Shown: one piece after another, positions 1-6,164 of the stretch
Layout: every line of letters starts with the position of its first letter
How positions within the stretch are numbered: the first letter of the stretch is position 1
Origin: JAACPR01 sp964598245
GTDB lineage: Bacteria; Patescibacteriota; Minisyncoccia; Phycocordibacterales; JAACPR01
NCBI GenBank assembly: GCA_964598245.1
Contig: CAZRAX010000026.1
Span: 1 to 7,986, forward strand
Direction: 5' to 3'
DNA length: 7,986 nt
Notes under the pieces: model-generated
Seen by the model: only the letters and a program-made list of their open reading frames with translations
The model's database searches: none
Told to the model about the DNA's origin: nothing
Program-made: the position numbers and the translations under genes

Positions 1-1694
1 AAATAAAAGTTTTCACTACTCGTCCTGATACTTTATTTGGTGCGACTTATGTTGTTTTAGCACCAGAGAGTGATCTGGCTAAACAATTGTTAAATAAAAT
101 TTCAAACAAGAAGGAAGTTGAAAAATATATTGACTCTGCCAAAGCAAAAACTGAAATTGAAAGAACTAAAGTAGAGAAAGAAAAAACTGGAATAAAAATT
201 GAAGGTCTTTCAGCAATCAATCCTGCAACCGCTGAAGAAATTCCTATTTTCGTTGCTGATTATGTATTAGCAAATTATGGAACAGGAAGTGTTATGGCTG
301 TGCCAGCGCACGATGAACGTGATTATGCTTTTGCAAAGCAATTTGATTTGCCGATAAAGTATGTAATAGAACCAATAACAGGAGAGTCTCTAGAAGACAG
401 CGAAATATATACTGATTATGGTCTTTTAACTAACTCTGAACAATTTAACGGCTTAACTTCACAAAAAGCCAAAGAAAAGATTACAGAATTTGTTAATGGA
501 AAAATGAAAACAACATTCAAATTGCGTGACTGGTCAGTTGGTCGTCAAAGATATTGGGGGACTCCTGTTCCGATTGTTTACGATCCAGAAGGAAAACCTC
601 ATTCTGTTCCAAAAGAACATTTACCATGGATATTACCTACAGATGTTGACCACACTCCAACAGGTGAATCTCCTTTAGCAAAATCAAAAGAGTTAAAAGA
701 AAGAACAGAAAAAATATTTGGAGAAGGGTGGAAACCAGAAGTTGAAACACTTGATACATTTATCGATTCATCTTGGTATTTTTTGCGATATGTAGATTCA
801 GAAAATTCAGAAGAAATAGTAAATCAAGAAAAAATATCAAATTGGTTACCGATAGATTTTTATTCAGGTGGGGCAGAACATACAAATCTTCACCTTTTGT
901 ATTCTAGATTTTTTTACAAATTTTTACATGACATTAAAATCGCACCAACAAATGAACCATATAAAGAACGGTTAAATAGAGGTTTGATTTTGGGTCCAGA
1001 TGGCAACAAAATGTCTAAATCAAAAGGAAATGTAATCAACCCTGATGAAATAGTAGAGCGTCTTGGTTCTGATACTGTGCGACTTTATCTTGCTTTTATT
1101 GGTCCGTATAATGAACCAGGTTCTTACCCTTGGGATCCAAATGGTGTTGTGGGCGTTCGTCGTTTTCTAGAAAAAGTTTGGCGAGTTGCTCAAAATAAAA
1201 TATTAGAAAATTCACAAAAAGAATCTTCTGAAAAAATAAAATTAGAAATAAATAAACTTATTAAAAAAGCTCATCAAGATTATTCTGAATTAAAATTTAA
1301 CACAGCTGTCGCAGGATTAATGAGTTTTATGAATGTCGCAGAAAAGGAAAATATTTCAAAAGAAGACTTTTTAAAATTCTTGATTATTTTATCCCCATCA
1401 GCTCCTCATATTTCAGAAGAATTATTTAACATGATTTCAGAAAAGAAAGAATCTGTATTTAATCAATCTTTACCAGATTTTGATGAAGCAATTTTATCTA
1501 CAGAAGAAAAAATAATCGGTATACAAATAAATGGAAAAATTAGAGCAGAAATTGCGATTTCTGATTCAGATGACGAAGAATCTATAAAAGAAAAAGTTCT
1601 TGAAAAGCCTGAAATTAAAAAATATACAGAAGGGAAAGAAATCAAAAAATTCATATATATCCCTAATAGAATCATCAGTATTGTCTTAAAATAG
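1..1694 (+). CDS. leuS: Leucyl-tRNA synthetase, 3' portion (5' end outside window)
   Basis: Class I synthetase that charges tRNA-Leu in the cytoplasm and hydrolyses mischarged products. The reading frame is open from nt 3 with no stop, and the conserved editing-domain motif TTRPDTLFGATY (nt 15-50) lies upstream of the first plausible start, so the gene is cut by the window edge; the TTG at 87 is internal. About 563 residues are present; the missing N-terminus (roughly 240 residues by comparison with bacterial LeuRS) would hold the HIGH motif. In order: rest of the CP1 editing domain with GTGSVMAVPAHDERD (nt 279-323), the RQRYWG return to the catalytic fold (nt 543-560), DTFIDSSWYFLRY, GGAEH, KMSKS (nt 1008-1022) for ATP binding, the anticodon-binding helical domain, and a C-terminal VQVNGK-like element (IQINGKIRAE). 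No cysteine occurs in the visible part, so the zinc ribbon found after RQRYWG in many LeuRS is absent. Family assignment is secure. Confidence 0.97.
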   Translation, partial: IKVFTTRPDTLFGATYVVLAPESDLAKQLLNKISNKKEVEKYIDSAKAKTEIERTKVEKEKTGIKIEGLSAINPATAEEIPIFVADYVLANYGTGSVMAVPAHDERDYAFAKQFDLPIKYVIEPITGESLEDSEIYTDYGLLTNSEQFNGLTSQKAKEKITEFVNGKMKTTFKLRDWSVGRQRYWGTPVPIVYDPEGKPHSVPKEHLPWILPTDVDHTPTGESPLAKSKELKERTEKIFGEGWKPEVETLDTFIDSSWYFLRYVDSENSEEIVNQEKISNWLPIDFYSGGAEHTNLHLLYSRFFYKFLHDIKIAPTNEPYKERLNRGLILGPDGNKMSKSKGNVINPDEIVERLGSDTVRLYLAFIGPYNEPGSYPWDPNGVVGVRRFLEKVWRVAQNKILENSQKESSEKIKLEINKLIKKAHQDYSELKFNTAVAGLMSFMNVAEKENISKEDFLKFLIILSPSAPHISEELFNMISEKKESVFNQSLPDFDEAILSTEEKIIGIQINGKIRAEIAISDSDDEESIKEKVLEKPEIKKYTEGKEIKKFIYIPNRIISIVLK

Positions 1695-1709
1695 CAAATA
1701 TTGTATAAT
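1681..1709 (+). promoter_or_regulatory. Candidate promoter at leuS end (TTGTCT-N17-TATAAT)
   Basis: TTGTCT (1681-1686, 4/6 to TTGACA) is followed after 17 bp by a perfect TATAAT (1704-1709). The -35 part overlaps the last leuS codons. The background is very AT-rich, so a chance match is quite possible; it would give a leader of about 100 nt for the sigma-region-4 gene. Confidence 0.25.
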
Positions 1710-1714
1710 ATTTG
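1695..1714. repeat. Perfect 8-bp inverted repeat right after leuS stop
   Basis: CAAATATT (1695-1702), a GTAT loop (1703-1706) and AATATTTG (1707-1714) form a perfect hairpin directly abutting the leuS TAG stop. The stem has only one G-C pair and no T-run follows on either strand, so it is not a convincing intrinsic terminator; it could protect the 3' end of the leuS mRNA, be a protein-binding palindrome, or be chance in AT-rich DNA. It overlaps a TATAAT hexamer. Confidence 0.4.
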
Positions 1715-1740
1715 ACACAATACAGTTTAGATGATATCTT
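1712..1740 (+). promoter_or_regulatory. Candidate promoter (TTGACA-N17-TATCTT)
   Basis: A consensus -35 hexamer TTGACA (1712-1717) is followed after the ideal 17 bp by TATCTT (1735-1740, 4/6 to TATAAT). It lies in the 125-bp gap upstream of the sigma-region-4/HARE gene. This is the only perfect -35 in the gap, but the -10 is weak. Confidence 0.3.
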
Positions 1741-1749
1741 TATTCTAAG

Positions 1750-1807
1750 TATTCGTTATAATACTAACTATAATCAAATCTTTTACTAATTAGATATTCG
1801 TTTTTAT
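1750..1807 (+). repeat. Direct repeat TATTCGTTwTwAT upstream of the sigma4/HARE gene
   Basis: TATTCGTTATAAT (1750-1762) recurs as TATTCGTTTTTAT (1795-1807), 11 of 13 positions identical including an exact TATTCGTT core, with starts 45 bp apart. The first copy includes a perfect TATAAT and the second ends 12 bp before the ATG at 1820. CG is otherwise scarce in this gap, which makes the shared core stand out. It could be an operator pair, possibly for the downstream helix-turn-helix protein (inference), or remnants of a duplicated promoter. Confidence 0.4.
1757..1774 (+). promoter_or_regulatory. Two tandem TATAAT -10 hexamers
   Basis: Perfect TATAAT occurs at 1757-1762 and again at 1769-1774, offset by 12 bp. 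Neither has a convincing -35 at 16-18 bp. They would give leaders of roughly 40-50 nt for the gene starting at 1820. The gap as a whole therefore has three perfect -10 hexamers, which fits a real promoter region, though AT richness raises the chance rate. Confidence 0.35.
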
Positions 1808-1819
1808 TACATTAAAAAT

Positions 1820-2848
1820 ATGATTAAATTAAGTTTTAAACCAAAAGAAATAACTAAAAAAATGCTTTCTGAATTACCAGAAAGATCTCGTGATGTGCTT
1901 ATCAAAAGATACGGGCTTGGAAAAGTCGAAAATAAAATGACTTTAGAAGCCATTGGAAAAGAATATTCCATTACTAGAGAAAGAGTTCGTCAAATAGAAG
2001 AACACGGTATTAATTTAATTAGAAAATCTAATAATTATTCAGAATTTGAAGAAATTCTACTTGAATTAAAAGGTGTTATTGATGATCTTGGTGGAATAGT
2101 TTCCGAAGATGAATTGCTTGATAATATATCTAAAACAGAAAGCATTAGAAATAGTGTCCATTTTATTTTAGTTATTGGTGATTTTTTCTTGAAGCAAAAA
2201 GAAGATGAATTTTTCTCACATCGATGGTCAACAGACAAAGACTTGGCCCAAAAAGTTGAAGAATTAATCAAAAAACTTTATGAAAATATGAACGATGATG
2301 ATATCGTTTCTGAACCAGAACTTGTTCAATCTTTCTTAGATAATTTAAAAGATGTATCTGAAAAATATAGAAGTCAAGAAATTATTAAAAGATGGCTAGG
2401 TTTGTCTAAAAAAATATCAAGAAACCCTCTAGGAGAATGGGGCCGATCTGATTCACCTAATATAAATGTTAAAGGGGTTCGTGACTATGCCTTTTTGGTA
2501 ATCAGAAGACACGGTTCTCCAATTCATTTTAGAGAAGTGGCCGAAGAAATTCAAAAAATATTTAATAAAAAAGCACATGTTGCAACAACTCATAATGAGT
2601 TAATTAAAGATAAGAGATTTGTATTGGTTGGTAGAGGATTATACGCTTTGGCAGAATGGGGTTATTCAAATGGTGTTGTAAGAGATGTCATAAGAGAAAT
2701 CTTAGAAAAAGAGGGCCCACTAACAAAAGATGAAATTATTGATAGGGTATTAAAAGAAAGGTATGTCAAAGAAAATACTGTACTAGTTAATCTGCAAAAT
2801 AACAAACTTTTCAAAAGAGCTGGTAATGATAAATATACACTAGCTTAA
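1820..2848 (+). CDS. Sigma-70 region 4 / winged-helix / HARE-HTH-like DNA-binding protein
   Basis: A 342-residue soluble, cysteine-free protein. Residues about 14-70 match sigma-70 region 4: LPERSRDVLIKRYGL (4.1-like), then TLEAIGKEYSITRERVRQIE (41-60), the helix-turn-helix that in RpoD reads the -35 box. There is no sigma region 2, so it cannot act as a complete sigma factor. The remainder looks like a series of winged helices: about 75-137, about 141-212 (both my reading of the helix/wing pattern), then a HARE-HTH-like domain at about 217-283 (AFLVIRRHGSPIHFREVAEEI ... DKRFVLVGRGLYALAEW as key elements, resembling the RNA polymerase delta subunit) and a last one at 284-342. The ATG is the first start after an in-frame TAA (1787-1789); there is no Shine-Dalgarno. 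It likely contacts DNA and perhaps RNA polymerase as a transcription regulator. The region 4 and HARE-like calls rest on motif resemblance; role and targets are unknown. Confidence 0.85.
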   Translation: MIKLSFKPKEITKKMLSELPERSRDVLIKRYGLGKVENKMTLEAIGKEYSITRERVRQIEEHGINLIRKSNNYSEFEEILLELKGVIDDLGGIVSEDELLDNISKTESIRNSVHFILVIGDFFLKQKEDEFFSHRWSTDKDLAQKVEELIKKLYENMNDDDIVSEPELVQSFLDNLKDVSEKYRSQEIIKRWLGLSKKISRNPLGEWGRSDSPNINVKGVRDYAFLVIRRHGSPIHFREVAEEIQKIFNKKAHVATTHNELIKDKRFVLVGRGLYALAEWGYSNGVVRDVIREILEKEGPLTKDEIIDRVLKERYVKENTVLVNLQNNKLFKRAGNDKYTLA

Positions 2849-2863
2849 CATCTAGAAATATAT

Positions 2864-2869
2864 TAAAAT
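2864..2869 (+). promoter_or_regulatory. -10-like hexamer 7 nt before start at 2877
   Basis: TAAAAT (5/6 to TATAAT) ends 7 nt before the ATG of the membrane protein, a spacing at which transcription would begin at or next to the start codon. No good -35 is seen. Listed because the same arrangement recurs before three other genes here. Confidence 0.22.
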
Positions 2870-2876
2870 CTAATCA

Positions 2877-4097
2877 ATGGATTCAACTAATCTATTAAGT
2901 TCAACTATTGATATTCTAATTGTAATTTTACCAATTGCTTTACCTATTTTTTTAGCGGTAATTTTATTTGATTTTTGGCTTTATTACAAAAGAGAAAAAT
3001 TTATTTTTGAACAAGAAACTGTCTTACTTCAAATTAAACCACCTTTAGATGTGTTTAAAACTCCTTTGGCAATGGAACTTTTTATAAATGGACTCCATCA
3101 AATTTTTGGTGAAGCGACTTGGAAAGATGTTTACTGGAAAGGATCTGTTCGACCATGGTTTTCATTAGAATTAGCTTCTAACAATGGAGAACTTGGATTT
3201 TATATTTGGACCAGAAAAGGAATTGTTGGCTATATTGAGTCACAAATTTATTCACAGTATCCAGGAATAGAAGTTTTGGAGGTGGAAGATTATTGTTTAA
3301 ATTTTGAATACAATTCAGAAAAACATAAAATGTGGGCGTTAGAATATAAATTTGCAGAAGATGATTCTATTCCAATAAAAACCTATGTTGATTATGGTCT
3401 AGACAAACCATCAAAAGATGAAGAAAAAGTTGATCCAATTACACCGACGCTTGAATTCTTGGGTTCAGCAAGAGAAGGAGAAAAAATTTGGATACAAATT
3501 ATTCTTAGGGCACACAAAAAAGAAGATAGAGATCCTAAAAAATGGTTCGGGAAAACTGATTTATGGGCTGATAATTACAAAAAAGAGGTTGAAAAAATTA
3601 GAAAAACATATGAAGAAAAAGCTAAAGATGGTGAGGCTCCTAAAATTATGTTTTCAACCGAAGGCCAAACCGAAAGAATTAGAGCAATAGAACGATCTCA
3701 AGGAAAATTACCATTTGATGTTGGTATTCGAGGAATTTACATCGCTGAAAAAGATATTTTTAATCCAACAAATATTGGCGGATTAATCGGTAGCTTCAAA
3801 CAATATAGCTCTGCTAATTTAAATGGTTTTAAGCCGGGAAATAAAACAGCAATTGACCACTGGTGGCAAGATCCATTAAATAGAAAAATTAAAAAAATGG
3901 AAAAACAATTCATTGTAGATTATAAAGAAAGAGCATACTTCTTCAGGCCTTTTATGGGTAAAAAAAGAAAAAAATTAGTTATGAACGCAGAGGAATTAGC
4001 TACAGTTTTTCATTTTCCTGGATCTGTTGCCTTAACTCCTACACTCGATAGAGTTAAATCAAGAAAAAGCACAGCCCCGTCTGACCTGCCAGTTTAA
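2877..4097 (+). CDS. Membrane-anchored CPR protein resembling N-terminus of T4CP/HerA-like proteins
   Basis: A 406-residue protein with one N-terminal membrane segment (about residues 11-36) followed by YYKREK, suggesting a cytoplasmic body (positive-inside). The body has an IKPPLDVFKTPLAMELFINGLH element (53-74 in outline), RPWFSLELAS (92-101), ELGFYIWTRK (105-114) and YPGIEVLEVEDY (128-139). The C-terminus has MNAEELATVFHFPG (369-382) then TPTLDRVKSRK and PPS-like SDLP. From memory these elements match the region that precedes the ATPase core in CPR proteins annotated as type IV conjugative DNA transfer/VirD4- or HerA-like; here the protein stops where the ATPase would begin and no Walker A or B motif is present. 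It may be a stand-alone membrane adaptor or a pore part needing an ATPase in trans (inference). An in-frame TAA at 2871-2873 makes 2877 the first possible start; no Shine-Dalgarno. mltG follows after a single base. Confidence 0.85.
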   Translation: MDSTNLLSSTIDILIVILPIALPIFLAVILFDFWLYYKREKFIFEQETVLLQIKPPLDVFKTPLAMELFINGLHQIFGEATWKDVYWKGSVRPWFSLELASNNGELGFYIWTRKGIVGYIESQIYSQYPGIEVLEVEDYCLNFEYNSEKHKMWALEYKFAEDDSIPIKTYVDYGLDKPSKDEEKVDPITPTLEFLGSAREGEKIWIQIILRAHKKEDRDPKKWFGKTDLWADNYKKEVEKIRKTYEEKAKDGEAPKIMFSTEGQTERIRAIERSQGKLPFDVGIRGIYIAEKDIFNPTNIGGLIGSFKQYSSANLNGFKPGNKTAIDHWWQDPLNRKIKKMEKQFIVDYKERAYFFRPFMGKKRKKLVMNAEELATVFHFPGSVALTPTLDRVKSRKSTAPSDLPV

Positions 4098-4098
4098 T

Positions 4099-5073
4099 AT
4101 GAAATTTATAAAAGATTATAAGATATTTAATATGTTTAAAAATGATAAATTAAATTTTATAGTTATTTTATTTATTATTTTGTTAATTATTTTTTTAAAT
4201 AATACAACTTCACCAACAAATTTTGCAACAGAAAAAATTCTAACGATAGAATCTGGACAATCAATTAAAAGTACAGCTGATTTTTTGAAGAGAGAGGGAA
4301 TAATTAGATCTAAAATGATTTTCAATTCGGTTATTATTCTAAAGGGTGAACATGTCGTTGAAGGAACTTATCTTTTTCATAATCCAGAAAATATCTTCCA
4401 GATTATTGATAAAGTGACAACTGGTAATTATGAAATACCAACAATCAAAATAACCTTTTTTGAAGGGGAAACATCATATGAAATGGCAAAAAAATTAAAA
4501 AATAAATTGCCAAATTTTGATGTTAATAAATTTTCCGAATTAGCAAAAATTAATGAAGGGTATTTGTTTCCAGATACATACGAGTTTCCATCTAATGTTT
4601 CAGTTGATGAAGTAATCACTACTCTTAGAGATAACTTTGATAAAAAGATCGATAATATTAGTGATCTAATTGAAAATTCAAATCGAGAATTAGATGAAAT
4701 AATAAAAATGGCCTCTATTATTGAGAAGGAATCTGATTTAGAAAATATGCAAAAGATTTCAAATGTTTTATGGAAAAGATATGATTTAGAAATTCCACTA
4801 CAAGTCGATGCGACTTTTGTCTATTCTATTGGCAAGAACTCTTTTAATTTAACAAGAGAAGAATTGAAAGATAGAGAAAATCCTTATAATAGTTACGAGT
4901 TTGTGGGTTTGCCACCAACACCGATTAGCAATCCTGGTATTCAAGCGATTAAAGCAGCCACAAATCAACAAGAAACATCATATTTATTTTTTCTAACTGG
5001 TAGGAATGGAATTACATATTACGCTAATAATTTTGAACAACATAAAAATAATAGAGCTTTATATTTAGATTAA
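4099..5073 (+). CDS. mltG: Endolytic peptidoglycan transglycosylase MltG (YceG-like)
   Basis: Membrane-bound lytic transglycosylase that cleaves nascent glycan strands and ends their elongation, acting outside the membrane on peptidoglycan. 324 residues, close to the usual 330-350. One membrane anchor at about 19-34, a LysM-like subdomain (about 46-110, LTIESGQSIKSTADFLKREG start), then the YceG catalytic domain: EGYLFPDTYEFP (153-164), ASIIEKES (205-212) whose first Glu, E209, aligns with the catalytic Glu of E. coli MltG, LQVDATFVYSIG (234-245), and YNSYEFVGLPPTPISNPG (263-280). The usual C-terminal GGHxF is replaced by GITYYANNFEQH, a mild divergence. It starts one base after the upstream stop (TAAtATG), implying coupled translation. 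An alternative start is the ATG at 4132 (M12), still before the anchor; a TATAAG hexamer ends 9 nt before it. No Shine-Dalgarno at either. Confidence 0.96.
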   Translation: MKFIKDYKIFNMFKNDKLNFIVILFIILLIIFLNNTTSPTNFATEKILTIESGQSIKSTADFLKREGIIRSKMIFNSVIILKGEHVVEGTYLFHNPENIFQIIDKVTTGNYEIPTIKITFFEGETSYEMAKKLKNKLPNFDVNKFSELAKINEGYLFPDTYEFPSNVSVDEVITTLRDNFDKKIDNISDLIENSNRELDEIIKMASIIEKESDLENMQKISNVLWKRYDLEIPLQVDATFVYSIGKNSFNLTREELKDRENPYNSYEFVGLPPTPISNPGIQAIKAATNQQETSYLFFLTGRNGITYYANNFEQHKNNRALYLD

Positions 5074-5086
5074 ATAATGCTATAAA
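5058..5086 (+). promoter_or_regulatory. Candidate mnmA promoter, extended -10 (TGcTATAAA)
   Basis: TATAAA (5081-5086, 5/6) preceded by TG at 5078-5079 gives an extended -10; TTTATA (5058-5063, 4/6 to TTGACA) sits 17 bp upstream, inside the end of mltG. The hexamer ends 7 nt before the mnmA ATG, so transcription from it would give a leaderless or nearly leaderless mRNA. Confidence 0.35.
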
Positions 5087-5093
5087 AATCACC

Positions 5094-6146
5094 ATGAAAA
5101 AAGTATTCGTTGGAATTTCGGGTGGCGTGGATAGTTCTGTATCCGCACTTCTCTTAAAAAAAGCTGGCTATGAAGTAGTTGGTGTTTTTATCAAAGTTTG
5201 GCAACCTGATTTTATAGATTGCAGATGGAAAGATGAAATGAGAGATGCAATGAGGGTTTGTGCCAAACTTAAAATACCTTTTTTACTTTGTGATTTAGAA
5301 AAAGAATACAAAAAAACAGTTGTTGATTATATGATTTCTGAATATCAATCTGGTAGAACTCCCAATCCGGACGTAATGTGTAATAAGGAAATAAAATTTA
5401 AACATTTTTTAAATTTTGCTATTTCACATGATGCTGATTATATTGCAACAGGTCATTATGCTCAAATTGAAAAAATTTCTAATAAGCTTGCTTTAACCAT
5501 CTCGAAAGACTGTGAAAAAGACCAAACTTATTTTTTGTGGAATCTAAATCAAAAAATACTAGAAAAAACACTTTTTCCGATTGGTCATCTAAGAAAAGAA
5601 GAAGTAAGAGAAATTGCAAAAAAGAATAATTTGAATACGGCAAGCAAAAAAGACAGTCAAGGTCTTTGTTTTATTGGTAAAATTAATATGAAAGATTTTC
5701 TAAAAAAACATATCGAAACAAAATCAGGGCAAGTTTTTGATCAAAACAATAAACTTATTGGAAATCATGAAGGTGCCTTGCTTTATACAATAGGTCAAAG
5801 ACACGGTTTTGAAATTTTTCAAAATCATAACAATTTTAAAAATTATTATGTTGTTGATAAGGATTTAGAAAAAAATATTTTAATTGTTAGCCATAATAAA
5901 AAAAATAAAAAAAACAAAGAAATTGATATTGAGCAAGTTAATCTAATTAGAATGAAGGAAATAGAGAGTGAAAAATTATTTTGCAGAACAAGATATCGCC
6001 AAGAACTTCAAAAAATCAAAACAATTAAAATAAAAGACAAAAAAATAAAAATTACTTTCTTTGAAGAACAAGAATCAATTACTCCAGGACAATCTTTGGT
6101 ATTGTATCAAAATAATGAATGTTTAGGTGGCGGTATTATAATGTAA
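5094..6146 (+). CDS. mnmA: tRNA-specific 2-thiouridylase MnmA
   Basis: ATP-dependent thiolase that makes 2-thiouridine at wobble U34 of Lys, Glu and Gln tRNAs, taking sulfur from a cysteine desulfurase relay not seen in this window. 350 residues, near the usual 350-370. PP-loop SGGVDSS (9-15) binds ATP; GRTPNPDVMCNKEIKF (87-102) carries D93 and the predicted nucleophile C96; ATGHYA (118-123); KDQTYFLW (142-149); DSQGLCFIG (187-195) carries the second catalytic cysteine C192; then the beta-barrel C-terminal domain with YTIGQRHGF (231-239) and a closing GGGII. The segment between the PP-loop and C96 carries WQPDFIDCRWKDEMRDA in place of the common acidic stretch, a variant I take to be lineage-specific. 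A Lys/Asn-rich loop at 269-275 is encoded by two A8 runs (5898-5905, 5907-5914). The start has no Shine-Dalgarno; the gene lies 20 bp after mltG. Confidence 0.98.
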   Translation: MKKVFVGISGGVDSSVSALLLKKAGYEVVGVFIKVWQPDFIDCRWKDEMRDAMRVCAKLKIPFLLCDLEKEYKKTVVDYMISEYQSGRTPNPDVMCNKEIKFKHFLNFAISHDADYIATGHYAQIEKISNKLALTISKDCEKDQTYFLWNLNQKILEKTLFPIGHLRKEEVREIAKKNNLNTASKKDSQGLCFIGKINMKDFLKKHIETKSGQVFDQNNKLIGNHEGALLYTIGQRHGFEIFQNHNNFKNYYVVDKDLEKNILIVSHNKKNKKNKEIDIEQVNLIRMKEIESEKLFCRTRYRQELQKIKTIKIKDKKIKITFFEEQESITPGQSLVLYQNNECLGGGIIM

Positions 6147-6155
6147 TGATATAAT
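6147..6155 (+). promoter_or_regulatory. Perfect extended -10 (TGaTATAAT) before exported-protein gene
   Basis: TGATATAAT matches the extended -10 consensus TGnTATAAT exactly and lies directly after the mnmA TAA stop. It ends 9 nt before the ATG at 6165, so initiation about 7 nt downstream would leave a leader of 0-3 nt. No -35 match is seen, which extended -10 promoters do not require. A second TATAAT lies at 6137-6142. Confidence 0.4.
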
Positions 6156-6164
6156 GCTTACACT

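Noticed and set aside
87..89. TTG as the leuS start
   Set aside because: The conserved TTRPDTLFGATY editing motif is in frame upstream (nt 15-50), so the codon is internal to a gene truncated by the window.
1463..1720. Antisense open frame of 85 codons over the end of leuS, and similar minus-strand frames at 2035-2271, 4116-4325 and 4428-4619
   Set aside because: They lie opposite clearly coding sequence, resemble no family, and have the composition expected of the complement of AT-rich genes.
1820..2848. Calling this gene a full RNA polymerase sigma factor (rpoD-like)
   Set aside because: Only region 4 is present; the core-binding and -10-melting region 2 is absent.
3418..3690. + strand 90-codon Lys-rich frame inside the membrane-protein gene
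   Set aside because: It is the out-of-frame shadow of a gene with intact, motif-bearing coding in the main frame; its lysine richness just reflects A-rich sequence.
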